Source of the DNA: an uncultured Christensenella sp.
Lineage (GTDB): Bacteria; Bacillota; Clostridia; Christensenellales; Borkfalkiaceae
Reading direction: 5' to 3'
Assembly: GCA_910577375.1 (NCBI GenBank)
Contig: CAJTLT010000002.1
Location: 124,001-188,000 of the forward strand
DNA length: 64,000 nucleotides
The notes beneath the pieces were generated by a model that was given only the letters and a program-made list of their open reading frames with translations, did no database searches and was not told the DNA's origin. Both the position numbers and the translations under genes were made by a program. Below are positions 34,660 through 42,179 of this stretch, in pieces; the stretch's first letter is position 1; the number at the start of each line of letters is the position of its first letter.

Positions 34660-35003
34660 GCTCTCAAAGTCACTTTCTCTATTATCTCCCCGCGGCGGGA
34701 AATCTCACAGTCTCCCACCAATGCGGAAATAAGCGCAAGCGAAAGTTCGTTGTCGCCCTTTTCGGGCTTTCCTCCCTCTCCCCGCACCGTACAAACAAGC
34801 TCGCCGCTGCCGCCAAAAACCGCCGTAACGGTGTCAAAGCCGCAGTTTTTAAGGATTATCGCGCTTTCCGTCACGCACACCTTAAAATCCTCCAAAGCGT
34901 CCAAATCCATCTCGTGCGCGCTGCACACGGCAGAACAAACCAGCCGCAACGCAGTCATATATTCGCTGTCCGCAAGATGAAACTTCACAGTAAACTCTTT
35001 CAT
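34656..35003 (-). CDS. Degenerate SpoIIAB/RsbW-like protein
   Basis: 115 residues in the place of SpoIIAB. The first half follows the HATPase_c_2 pattern (LRLVCSAVCSAHEMDLDALEDFKVCVTES). The catalytic N-box Asn and the GxGxG ATP lid are not recognisable. It overlaps the STAS gene and the sigma gene by 4 nt each. It may be a non-catalytic regulator or a subunit that pairs with the downstream kinase. Confidence 0.65.
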   Translation of the reverse strand: MKEFTVKFHLADSEYMTALRLVCSAVCSAHEMDLDALEDFKVCVTESAIILKNCGFDTVTAVFGGSGELVCTVRGEGGKPEKGDNELSLALISALVGDCEISRRGEIIEKVTLRA

Positions 35004-35308
35004 GTGCGTATCTCAATAAGCGTATCTAAGGCGCATATGTCAAAAAGCTTTTTAACGTTGGGGCGCACCCTCGCCAAAACCATAGAATGTCCGTCCGCTT
35101 TAAGCTTTTTAAAAATCTTCACAAAAGTCCCCAAAGTAGTGCTGTCTATAAAAGTAAGCGCGGAACAGTCGAATTCAACGTCCCTCTTGTCGTGTTCGTA
35201 AGCGGCGCAAACCTGAGCGTAAAAATCCTCGCTCGTCGCCGCGTCAATCTCGCCCGAAAGCGAAAATACAAGTTTTTCCCCCGCCGATAAAAGCTTTACC
35301 TGTTGCAT
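35000..35308 (-). CDS. STAS-domain anti-anti-sigma factor (SpoIIAA/RsbV-like)
   Basis: 102 residues. The STAS fold ends in the phosphoacceptor loop LTFIDSTTLGTFVKIFKKL, where the Ser after Asp is the usual kinase target. It frees the sigma factor by capturing the anti-sigma protein. The ATG at 35308 has AAAGGA 6 nt upstream; a TTG at 35314 is less likely. First gene of the four-gene operon. Confidence 0.85.
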   Translation of the reverse strand: MQQVKLLSAGEKLVFSLSGEIDAATSEDFYAQVCAAYEHDKRDVEFDCSALTFIDSTTLGTFVKIFKKLKADGHSMVLARVRPNVKKLFDICALDTLIEIRT

Positions 35309-35510
35309 ATACAATCCTTTATTATCTTTATAATATATTTATAACCCCGCCGCGCCGCAAAAAAACGCGCAAGGCTAAATTAATTGTATACTTAATTGCA
35401 GTTATTGTCAACTTTCGATGTTTCTTAAAAGCTCCGCTATCTCCGCAATCCTCTTTCACATAACCGGCAAAACCGTTTCAATCTCCTCTTTCCGCGCTTA
35501 ATTTGCGATA

Positions 35511-35681
35511 TCAACAAGCCCCCGCTTTCCCGCACCCGTCCTCAAAAGGGAAACGCTTTTTCTCCGCGGCGGTTAAAAAACACTTTTTGCAATCGCAGCG
35601 CGCCGTTTTCAAAAACCTCGCAACGTCTTTATAATACATTATAAAACACTTGCAATCCCTGCAACTTCTTTCTCCGCCCAT
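35511..35681 (-). CDS. Cys-rich small protein (56 residues)
   Basis: A 56-residue frame beginning MGGERSCRDCKCFIMYY, with Cys at 7, 10, 12, 29, 31, 34, 50 and 56. CxxCxC and CxCxxC clusters are nearly mirror images, as in zinc-ribbon or metal-binding modules. AGAGGTG lies 4-5 nt before the ATG. I do not recognise the family. A 125-bp tandem duplication covers its promoter region, ribosome site and first six codons. The upstream copy stops at once (MGGERS-stop). Confidence 0.62.
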   Translation of the reverse strand: MGGERSCRDCKCFIMYYKDVARFLKTARCDCKKCFLTAAEKKRFPFEDGCGKAGAC

Positions 35682-35911
35682 AAAACACCTCTTTTTTATA
35701 TAATAAATATTAATTTCAAGTAACCACCAAAATACCAGAACCGCTCACAGCGTGTTTTTTATTTTGTTTATAATAACGATATTCCTCAACTTCTTTCTCC
35801 GCCCATAAAACACCTCTTTTTTATATAATAAATATTAATTTCAAGTAACCACCAAAATACCAGAACCGCCCGCGCGTGTTTTTTATTTTGTTTATAATAA
35901 AAATATTTCCC
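35662..35911. repeat. Tandem duplication, two ~125-bp copies
   Basis: Copy 1 (35662-35786) and copy 2 (35787-35911) are almost identical from CAACTTCTTTCTCCGCCC to TTTGTTTATAATAA. They differ in the short GC patch (CCGCTCACAGCG against CCGCCCGCGCG) and at the far end. The duplication carries the upstream region and start of the Cys-rich gene. Confidence 0.92.
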
Positions 35912-36233
35912 CGCTTTTATATTATAAACTAACAAGCTGACGCTTTTTCTTATCGCCCGCCGCGTCCGGCTTAACAATCAGCTAACTGTCAAAACGTAAG
36001 AAAATGCGTACATTCTTTAACAGGGAGCTCTTAAACGTCTTTAACGTCATCGGTACCTATTTTTATTTACACAAAATCCCGAACTTAAAATTTTACCTAA
36101 AAATATAATTTATCCGGCAAAGCAATACCCTCATTGCAAACGTTCGCAAATCCCCATAAAATTTTAAACGCAAATTACATTTTAGTCTTAACAGACGAAT
36201 AACGCCTCTCACAAGCTTTTCACAAAATCCCCT
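35912..36233. other. Spacer before citrate synthase
   Basis: No credible gene. One imperfect inverted repeat (ACGCTTTTTCTTA near 35941 against TAAGAAAATGCGT near 35998) flanks about 43 bp. Otherwise AT-rich, ordinary sequence. Confidence 0.5.
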
Positions 36234-36263
36234 TTGACATTTAAGCCGTTTTTGTGGTATCAT
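36234..36263 (+). promoter_or_regulatory. Citrate synthase promoter
   Basis: TTGACA (36234-36239), 18-bp spacer, TATCAT (36258-36263). The leader is about 26 nt, with CGGAG 9 nt before the start codon. Confidence 0.75.
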
Positions 36264-36295
36264 AAATTTAAAATAATCTCACGGAGCTGAAATAT

Positions 36296-37669
36296 TTGGA
36301 TTTTAAAGAAGCGGATTTAATCGTAAAATACTCACACAAAATATCTTCCCTCGCAAAACTCACCGTACAAAACAACAATATAGAACAATCTCTGTATGAA
36401 AAGTACGACGTAAAAAGGGGCTTACGCGATGCAAACGGCAAAGGCGTTTTATGCGGTCTTACGGAAATTTCGGAAGTCACCGCCTGGAAGAAGGAAAACG
36501 GACAACGCGTCCCCGCGGAGGGCGTATTGTGTTACCGCGGCTATAACGTAAAAGATTTGGTCAAAAACACAGTGGAAGAAAACCGCTTCGGTTTTGAAGA
36601 AACAGCCTATCTGTTGCTTTTCGGCAAACTTCCAAACCAAACCGAACTCAACGATTTCAGCGAAATTATGTCCGAATTCCGCTCTCTTCCCCGCAATTTC
36701 GTGCGCGACGTAATAATGAAACAGCCGTCCAAAGATATGATGAATATGCTTGCGCGGTGCGTTTTAAATCTTTACAGCTACGACCCCGACCCCGACAACG
36801 TTTCGATACCGAACGTTTTGCGCCAAAGCCTCGCGCTGATTGCCCAGCTCCCTATGCTCGCGGCGTATTCTTACCGCGCATACCGCTACTACAACACCGA
36901 CGACGGCTCACTCGTAATACATAAACCCGTTTCGGAATATTCCACAGCTCAAAATATTCTCCACGTTCTGAGAAAAGACAACTCTTTCACCGATTTGGAA
37001 GCAAAGGTTTTAGACGTCTGCTTAACGCTCCACGCCGACCACGGCGGCGGCAACGCTTCCACGTTCACAACACACCTTGCAACAAGCACGGGCACGGATA
37101 CGTACTCCTCAACGGCGGCGTCGCTCGGCTCGCTCAAAGGTCCGAAACACGGCGGCGCAAACGTTAAAGTTATGCAAATGCTCGAAAACATAAAAGAAAA
37201 CGTCAAAAAACCCAACCGCGCCGCGGTTTACGATTACGTTGAAAAGATTATAGATAAAAAAGCCTTCGATAAAACGGGGCTCGTATACGGAATAGGGCAC
37301 GCGGTTTACACCCTTTCCGACCCCCGCGCGGAAGTTTTGGAAATTTATGCGGGCAAGCTTGCAAAGGCAAAAGGGCTCGAAGAAGATTTCGAACTTTATG
37401 AAACGGTCGCAAAAGCCGCCTCGGAAATTATGACCGAAAAGAAAAATCTGCACAAACCGCTTACGCCCAACGTAGACTTTTATTCGGGCTTCGTGTATTC
37501 TATGCTCAACCTTCCCGCATCCCTCTATACCCCGCTTTTCGCAATAGCAAGAATTGCGGGCTGGAGCGCGCACCGTATGGAAGAGCTTGTCTGCGGCGGA
37601 AAAATCATACGCCCCGCCTACGAATGCGTTATAGACCGCAAAGAATATCTCCCCCTCGAAAAAAGATAA
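36296..37669 (+). CDS. Citrate synthase
   Basis: 457 residues, the longer clostridial type. It condenses oxaloacetate and acetyl-CoA to citrate, feeding glutamate synthesis. Active-site residues are visible: His in GPKHGGANVKV, His in GIGHAVYTLSDPRA and Asp in NVDFYSGFVY. LHADHGGGNASTFT is the conserved helix. The start is TTG at 36296, supported by CGGAG upstream and by homology of the N-terminus; no ATG fits. Single-gene unit with its own promoter and terminator. 2-methylcitrate activity cannot be excluded. Confidence 0.95.
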   Translation: MDFKEADLIVKYSHKISSLAKLTVQNNNIEQSLYEKYDVKRGLRDANGKGVLCGLTEISEVTAWKKENGQRVPAEGVLCYRGYNVKDLVKNTVEENRFGFEETAYLLLFGKLPNQTELNDFSEIMSEFRSLPRNFVRDVIMKQPSKDMMNMLARCVLNLYSYDPDPDNVSIPNVLRQSLALIAQLPMLAAYSYRAYRYYNTDDGSLVIHKPVSEYSTAQNILHVLRKDNSFTDLEAKVLDVCLTLHADHGGGNASTFTTHLATSTGTDTYSSTAASLGSLKGPKHGGANVKVMQMLENIKENVKKPNRAAVYDYVEKIIDKKAFDKTGLVYGIGHAVYTLSDPRAEVLEIYAGKLAKAKGLEEDFELYETVAKAASEIMTEKKNLHKPLTPNVDFYSGFVYSMLNLPASLYTPLFAIARIAGWSAHRMEELVCGGKIIRPAYECVIDRKEYLPLEKR

Positions 37670-37684
37670 AATATATAATAAAAT

Positions 37685-37720
37685 AAAACTCCCCCGACCG
37701 ACAGGTCGGGGGAGTTTTTT
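37685..37720. terminator. Bidirectional terminator of citrate synthase and the RluA gene
   Basis: A 15-bp stem AAAACTCCCCCGACC/GGTCGGGGGAGTTTT with a GACA loop and T-runs on both strands. It overlaps the stop codon of the minus-strand gene. Confidence 0.9.
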
Positions 37721-38531
37721 AAAGTTCGAACGAGCTTACAAACTCTTTAGCGTTTAAATATTCAAGCTTGCCGTTCAAATCAAAACAAAGCTCTTTAGCA
37801 ACAAGCCTCTGCCTTGCCGCATTATACTTTTTGTTCAAAGCGCTGTCGCCGTACTTTTCGTCGCCGAGAACGGGGCAGCCGATAAAAGCCATATGTGCGC
37901 GGATTTGGTGCGTTTTGCCCGTGTGCAAAGCAATGCGTATAAGCGCAATATCGCCGCGGTTCTCTTTTACTTCATATTCCGTAACAATCTTTACGCTCCC
38001 CGCCGTTTCGTTTTTGAAAATCTTGACTTCCGCCGCTTTCTCGTCCTTTACGAGATACGCGGTCAAAAGCCCGATTTTTTGCTTAAAACCGTTTTTACAA
38101 AGCGCGATATACTTCTTTCCGACCCGCCTTTCCTTAAAAGCCGCCGTAAGCTCCTCTTCCGCCCCTCTGTTTTTCGCAAAAACAATAAGCCCCTGCGTAT
38201 TGCGGTCAAGGCGGTGCACGGCATAATATTCGCCGTTTTGCAAAAGCTCGGATAAAAGCCCCTCTGCCGTAACGCCCGAAAGTTTGTCCGCAACAAGAAC
38301 GTTTTCATCCTCATAAACCTTATAATGGCTTTTTAAACTCTCTTGCTTGGGGTTTGTGTAATAATTAACCGTGTCGCCAGATTTAAGAAAAACGTTTGAG
38401 TTCACACGCGCGCCGTTTACTTTTATATCCTTGCCGCGCAACAAAGCCGCAAGGCAAAAAGAGCCCTGCGGATAAGCCGCGTCGGTGAAATCTTTTAAAC
38501 TGCAATCGGTTTTTACGGTAAAACTTTTCAT
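37719..38531 (-). CDS. RluA-family pseudouridine synthase
   Basis: 270 residues. An S4-like RNA-binding part (FCLAALLRGKDIKVNGARVN) precedes the catalytic domain, with the catalytic Asp in VHRLDRNTQGLIVFAKN and the motif LHTGKTHQIRAHMAFIG. It isomerises uridine in rRNA or tRNA; the site is unknown. The frame opens at 38600, but the ATG at 38531 overlaps the feoB TGA (ATGA), so coupled translation fixes this start. Confidence 0.93.
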   Translation of the reverse strand: MKSFTVKTDCSLKDFTDAAYPQGSFCLAALLRGKDIKVNGARVNSNVFLKSGDTVNYYTNPKQESLKSHYKVYEDENVLVADKLSGVTAEGLLSELLQNGEYYAVHRLDRNTQGLIVFAKNRGAEEELTAAFKERRVGKKYIALCKNGFKQKIGLLTAYLVKDEKAAEVKIFKNETAGSVKIVTEYEVKENRGDIALIRIALHTGKTHQIRAHMAFIGCPVLGDEKYGDSALNKKYNAARQRLVAKELCFDLNGKLEYLNAKEFVSSFEL

Positions 38532-40234
38532 ACCCAATAAAATATAAGACGCACCAGATACCCGCCCGCAAACGCGAGAACAAGCTGCAAAACGGCGCAT
38601 TTCAAAGTAAATTTAAGCCCGACCTCCTTGCACGAAGCCGAAAACGCGGAAATACACGCGGGGCAGAACAGCATAAACGTACACATCGCAAGCGTTGCTG
38701 AAAGATTAAGCCCCGTGCCGAGCGGCATAAGCATTGCAATTGCCGCCGCAACGTTTTCCTTTGCCGCAAACCCGCAAAGCGCGGCATACGCAAGCCGCCA
38801 GTCGGTTACGCCCATAGGGTAAAACAACGGTAAAATAATTCGGCTGAACGCGGCAAGCATACTTTCGTCCGCTTCAACGTACGCGAACGCAAAAGAAAAA
38901 TGCGAAAACACCCAGGAGCCTACGCTGAACAGCATAACTATGCCCGCCACCTTTATTATAAACCCTTTTACGTAAAAACACAACTTTAACGCAACGGCTT
39001 TAAACCTCGGCAACACAATCGGCGTAACCTCGCTCAAAAGCCCCTCGTTTCCCCCTTTAAGCACAAGCGAAACCAACAGCGCGGCGGCTAACCCCGCAAA
39101 ATAAAAACATGTGATTGCAGGGAAAGGATTTTCGAACAAAGGAGATAAAAATGTCAAAAAAACAGGCAGCTTTGCCCCGCACGGCACAAACGGCAATACG
39201 GCTACCGTACGTTTTTGCGCCGACGGAGTCGAATACCCGCGCGTTGTAAGTATCGCCGCCGCCGTACAGCCGAACCCCGAAACAAGCGAAAACGCCGCCC
39301 GCCCCGAAAGGTTTGCTTTTTCAAAAAGTCCGTCCGTAGCAAACGCAAGCGCGGAAGTAATCCCGCTTTCGTCAAGCAAAGTTAAAAACAAATAAAGTAT
39401 GCAAATCTGCGGAATGAAAGAAAGCACTCCTCCCGCGCCGCCCAAAATCCCTTCGGATACAAGAGATATAACGGCTTCGTTCTGCATACGCGAAGTTATC
39501 AGTCCGCTTAACCGCTCAATAGCGCTTTCCGTCAGCCCCTTCAAAAACGCGCCCGCCATAAGCGGGTGAAAGGCAAAGAAAAACATCGCTACGATTGAAA
39601 GTATAAAAAACCCCAACGCAAAATATCTGTTGTAAAAAAGACGGTCTGTTTTCGAAACCCGTAAATTCCCCGCCGAATACGCCACCGAAAGCGGACAGCT
39701 CCCGCCGTCCGCTTTCGGCTGGTTTCCGCTCTCTATAATTTTTTTAAGCTTTTTCGGCGGGCAGTCGAAAACGGGCACGCCGAGATGCACGGAAAGTTTT
39801 TCCGCGTCCAGCTTGCCGCCCCTTTTTTCAAGACTTGCGCGCTTTGTCACATACACAACCGTCGGCGTGCCCAAAGCGATAATCTGTCTCGTAAGATTCA
39901 AACTGTTTTCCAAAGTGAGCGCGTCGACAACGTTGACAACAAGGTCGGCGGATTTTATCTCGTCGATTGCGGAACGCTCTTCCATCGAATAAGTGCGGAA
40001 AGCGTACGCCCCGGGGACGTCAACAAACTCCGTTCCCTTTGAAATTTTTCGGGAAGGCGAAGTTGTAACTCCGTGAAAATTTCCCGTACGCAGATTACTT
40101 TTCGTCAACGCGTTGAAAAGCGTTGTTTTTCCCGCATTCGGGTTGCCCGCAAGCACTACTTTCTTTTTTGGAATTGTGCTCGTTTTTGCGGTTTTTCGTG
40201 CAATTTTCGGTGATAGTTTGGTGAAAATTTTCAA
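38528..40234 (-). CDS. feoB: Ferrous iron transport protein B
   Basis: 568 residues. The N-terminal G domain has G1 GNPNAGKTTLFNAL and G3 DVPGAYAFRTYS. In the G4 position the usual NxxD is TKRA (VYVTKRASLEKRGGKLD aligns with NMMDEAEKRG). Gate and core motifs such as SGFGCTAAAI and FVPCGAKLPVFL are kept. The TTG at 40234 overlaps the feoA stop (TTGA) and has GAGGTG 5 nt upstream, so it is preferred over 40294. It moves Fe2+ into the cell. Confidence 0.93.
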   Translation of the reverse strand: MKIFTKLSPKIARKTAKTSTIPKKKVVLAGNPNAGKTTLFNALTKSNLRTGNFHGVTTSPSRKISKGTEFVDVPGAYAFRTYSMEERSAIDEIKSADLVVNVVDALTLENSLNLTRQIIALGTPTVVYVTKRASLEKRGGKLDAEKLSVHLGVPVFDCPPKKLKKIIESGNQPKADGGSCPLSVAYSAGNLRVSKTDRLFYNRYFALGFFILSIVAMFFFAFHPLMAGAFLKGLTESAIERLSGLITSRMQNEAVISLVSEGILGGAGGVLSFIPQICILYLFLTLLDESGITSALAFATDGLFEKANLSGRAAFSLVSGFGCTAAAILTTRGYSTPSAQKRTVAVLPFVPCGAKLPVFLTFLSPLFENPFPAITCFYFAGLAAALLVSLVLKGGNEGLLSEVTPIVLPRFKAVALKLCFYVKGFIIKVAGIVMLFSVGSWVFSHFSFAFAYVEADESMLAAFSRIILPLFYPMGVTDWRLAYAALCGFAAKENVAAAIAMLMPLGTGLNLSATLAMCTFMLFCPACISAFSASCKEVGLKFTLKCAVLQLVLAFAGGYLVRLIFYWV

Positions 40235-40452
40235 GGTTTCACCTCGATTTTCCGCGCAATCGATTTGCGTATTCCAACCCTTACCGCCGCGCACGAAATA
40301 AGAACGCTGCTTTTCAAAAGCGAAAAACTGATAACCTCAATCTTTTCGCCTTCGCGGATTCCCAATGAATAAAGCCTTTCCCTCGCCCCGCCAGAAAGCT
40401 CGATTTTTGTTATAACTCCCGTTTCTCCCTGCTTTAAATCAAAAACTCTCAT
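40231..40452 (-). CDS. feoA: Ferrous iron transport protein A
   Basis: 73 residues with the SH3-like FeoA fold (LKQGETGVITKIELSGGARER, LGIREGEKIEVISF). It assists FeoB at the membrane. No Shine-Dalgarno precedes the ATG. Instead the start codon lies in one arm of an 11-bp inverted repeat. Confidence 0.93.
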   Translation of the reverse strand: MRVFDLKQGETGVITKIELSGGARERLYSLGIREGEKIEVISFSLLKSSVLISCAAVRVGIRKSIARKIEVKP

Positions 40453-40472
40453 AGACTAAATCTATGAGAGTT
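40444..40472 (-). promoter_or_regulatory. Inverted repeat enclosing the feoA start codon
   Basis: AACTCTCATAG and CTATGAGAGTT (11-bp perfect arms, 7-nt loop). The ATG of feoA is in the arm 40444-40454. It may be an RNA hairpin that hides the start codon, or a repressor site. It does not match the Fur or DtxR consensus. Confidence 0.65.
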
Positions 40473-40499
40473 GTCCGCGTTTAATGTCGGAATTTGTAA

Positions 40500-41108
40500 T
40501 TAAGCTTTCAAAGAAAATCTGCCGATATAGCTGTCTGCGGAGGCAATGAAAACCCTGAATGTTCCGCCGCCCTTTTCCGTTCCGTCTTTTGCCACGTCTC
40601 TATATTTAAACGTATAAACGTCAACGTCGGCAATCTGACCTATAAGATTATGGGAATCTTCCGTATCGAGCGGGAATGTAATATGCAGCTTCGTAACGTA
40701 TTCTGTTTTTATATTGAACGTATATAAACCGGTGCAAAGAAAAGAATAAACCGTTTCTCCGACCATAACGGGCTGAATGTCGAGGCAATCGTAAACGGAA
40801 TAAGCTCCGTCCTCATTCAATGCGCCCGCGTTATCGAAAAACATACTGCCTTTAACAAAAGCCGAGTCAACTTCAACAACCATTTCTTTAAAAGAGCCGC
40901 TTGTAGGCAAAATCAAAGAGTTAAGCCCGTAATCTTCAATATGTTCCGTGGATTCGCTTTCCAACTCTATAATGCGGTAAACGTTGTTTATTTCAAAATA
41001 ATGTTCTGCGTCGGGAGTATACTTTTCCGCACAGCCGCCCAAAGCCACAGCTCCGCAAGCCGTTACGCAAGCCAGCCCCGCAACAACAAAAGAAATTATC
41101 TTTTTCAT
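40500..41108 (-). CDS. Lipoprotein of unknown function
   Basis: 202 residues. The signal peptide ends in the lipobox ALGGC. The mature part is beta-rich and acidic (YFEINNVYRIIELESESTEH, TEYVTKLHITFPLDTED) and has no motif I recognise. GAGGTAATAA before the ATG is a clear ribosome site. It lies 47 nt upstream of feoA, with the feoA hairpin between them, so the genes may share a transcript. Confidence 0.75.
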   Translation of the reverse strand: MKKIISFVVAGLACVTACGAVALGGCAEKYTPDAEHYFEINNVYRIIELESESTEHIEDYGLNSLILPTSGSFKEMVVEVDSAFVKGSMFFDNAGALNEDGAYSVYDCLDIQPVMVGETVYSFLCTGLYTFNIKTEYVTKLHITFPLDTEDSHNLIGQIADVDVYTFKYRDVAKDGTEKGGGTFRVFIASADSYIGRFSLKA

Positions 41109-41122
41109 TTATTACCTCTGAA

Positions 41123-41305
41123 TTATCTTATAGGAGTACCGTCAATATTTAATGTTACGAAAGGGTCTACGGTAATATACGCAGTTAAAGTTTTTCTGCT
41201 GCCGCTCACTTCATAATCTCCCCACCAATAATCATCCCACTCCCAAGTTTGGTATGTTATTTTATAAACGTCCGCTACCAAACAAACATTAAAATTCCGC
41301 CATTT
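41123..41305 (-). pseudogene. Probable remnant of a secreted-protein gene
   Basis: A 60-codon frame without a start codon ends 14 nt before the lipoprotein ATG. It reads like the end of an extracellular protein (YQTWEWDDYWWGDYEVSGS, TAYITVDPFVTLNIDG). Just upstream in the same frame, before a TAA, a short stretch has a lipobox-like FFVGC. This suggests a lipoprotein gene broken by a nonsense change, but the evidence is thin. Confidence 0.35.
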
Positions 41306-41308
41306 TTA

Positions 41309-41583
41309 CTGCGTCTTCGTAAATGGCATATTGATACTGCAACCGACAAAAAACATGCCATTAAAACTTTTAACAAAATACTTTGCAAATTTTTTCAAGT
41401 ATAACACAGTTTCATTTTTTACAAACGGCAAAGCAATATATTTTTGAAAATTTCACCGCGATTTCATTTCAGCCGCGTTTTTAAAACACAGAAATTTAAA
41501 ATTTGCGGACTTATATCCCGCAAAGTATTTTTTACACTTTATTTTTTGCAAAATCCGCATCCGCAAAGTATTTTTGATTACGT
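41309..41583. other. AT-rich spacer with short repeats
   Basis: No credible gene. GCAAAGTATTTT occurs twice directly and once inverted (near 41375, 41519 and 41569). Confidence 0.5.
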
Positions 41584-41871
41584 TTAAAGCTGTAAATTAT
41601 CGTCTTCTAAAATGAGTTCGATTTCTGCAAGGTTCGCACGGATTTCACAGATTATCCCCTCTATTTGTTCGCGCCGCTCCTGCTTTTGGATTTCAAAAGG
41701 CTCCCAATATTCACAACCGCCGTTATTTTTGTTATTATTTCTCTCGCTTACGCTTAATTTTTCAAAGCTGCAATTACCGTCTGCCGGAATAAGTTTTCCA
41801 TGTAATTTTATGTAATACAATTGAAAGAATTTGCAACAACCGCAATTTTTTTCTATAATCTTAATATACAA
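41584..41871 (-). CDS. Small Cys-motif protein, unknown
   Basis: 95 residues. NCGCCKFF, DGNCSFEK and GGCEYWEPF hold spaced Cys residues that could bind zinc or iron. The C-terminal 35 residues form a charged helix. The apparent start is TTG at 41871 without a ribosome site, inside an operator repeat, so the true start is uncertain. It is divergent from the XRE gene. I do not know its family. Confidence 0.55.
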   Translation of the reverse strand: MYIKIIEKNCGCCKFFQLYYIKLHGKLIPADGNCSFEKLSVSERNNNKNNGGCEYWEPFEIQKQERREQIEGIICEIRANLAEIELILEDDNLQL

Positions 41872-41902
41872 CGCGTTACGCGGTTTGTTAACGCGTTTCG
41901 CG
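41870..41902. promoter_or_regulatory. Twin operator repeats between divergent genes
   Basis: AACGCGTTACGCG (41870-41882) and AACGCGTTTCGCG (41890-41902) match at 12 of 13 positions and are spaced 20 bp apart, two helical turns. AACGCGTT is itself a palindrome. Likely sites for the neighbouring XRE regulator. Confidence 0.7.
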
Positions 41903-41924
41903 TGTTTTATGTTAAAGTTGAGCT

Positions 41925-42125
41925 ATGATAATCGGCGACAGATTAAAAGATTTAAGAAACGATAAAAAACTTATGCAAAAAGAAGTTGCGGAAGCACTGG
42001 GGATATCCGTAAGCTGTTACGGCGGTTACGAGCAAGGTTACCGCGAACCCGACCTTAAAACGCTTATAAAACTTTGCAGATTTTTTGACGTATCCTCCGA
42101 TTATTTGCTCGGTATAGAAGAATAA
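41925..42125 (+). CDS. XRE-family transcriptional regulator
   Basis: 66 residues, essentially one Cro/C1 helix-turn-helix (GDRLKDLRNDKKLMQKEVAE, LGISVSCYGGYEQGYREPD). It ends SSDYLLGIEE. It lies 54 nt from the divergent Cys-motif gene and has two operator repeats in front, so autoregulation and control of the neighbour are likely. Confidence 0.88.
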   Translation: MIIGDRLKDLRNDKKLMQKEVAEALGISVSCYGGYEQGYREPDLKTLIKLCRFFDVSSDYLLGIEE

Positions 42126-42165
42126 AACAACCGCCCCGACGGCTTTCTGCCGTCGGGGCGGTTTA
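42125..42165. terminator. Terminator between the XRE gene and ileS
   Basis: A 15-bp stem AACCGCCCCGACGGC/GCCGTCGGGGCGGTT with a TTTCT-like loop. T-rich on both sides, so it can serve the XRE gene and, on the minus strand, ileS. Confidence 0.85.
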
Positions 42166-42179
42166 ATATTTACGCAATT

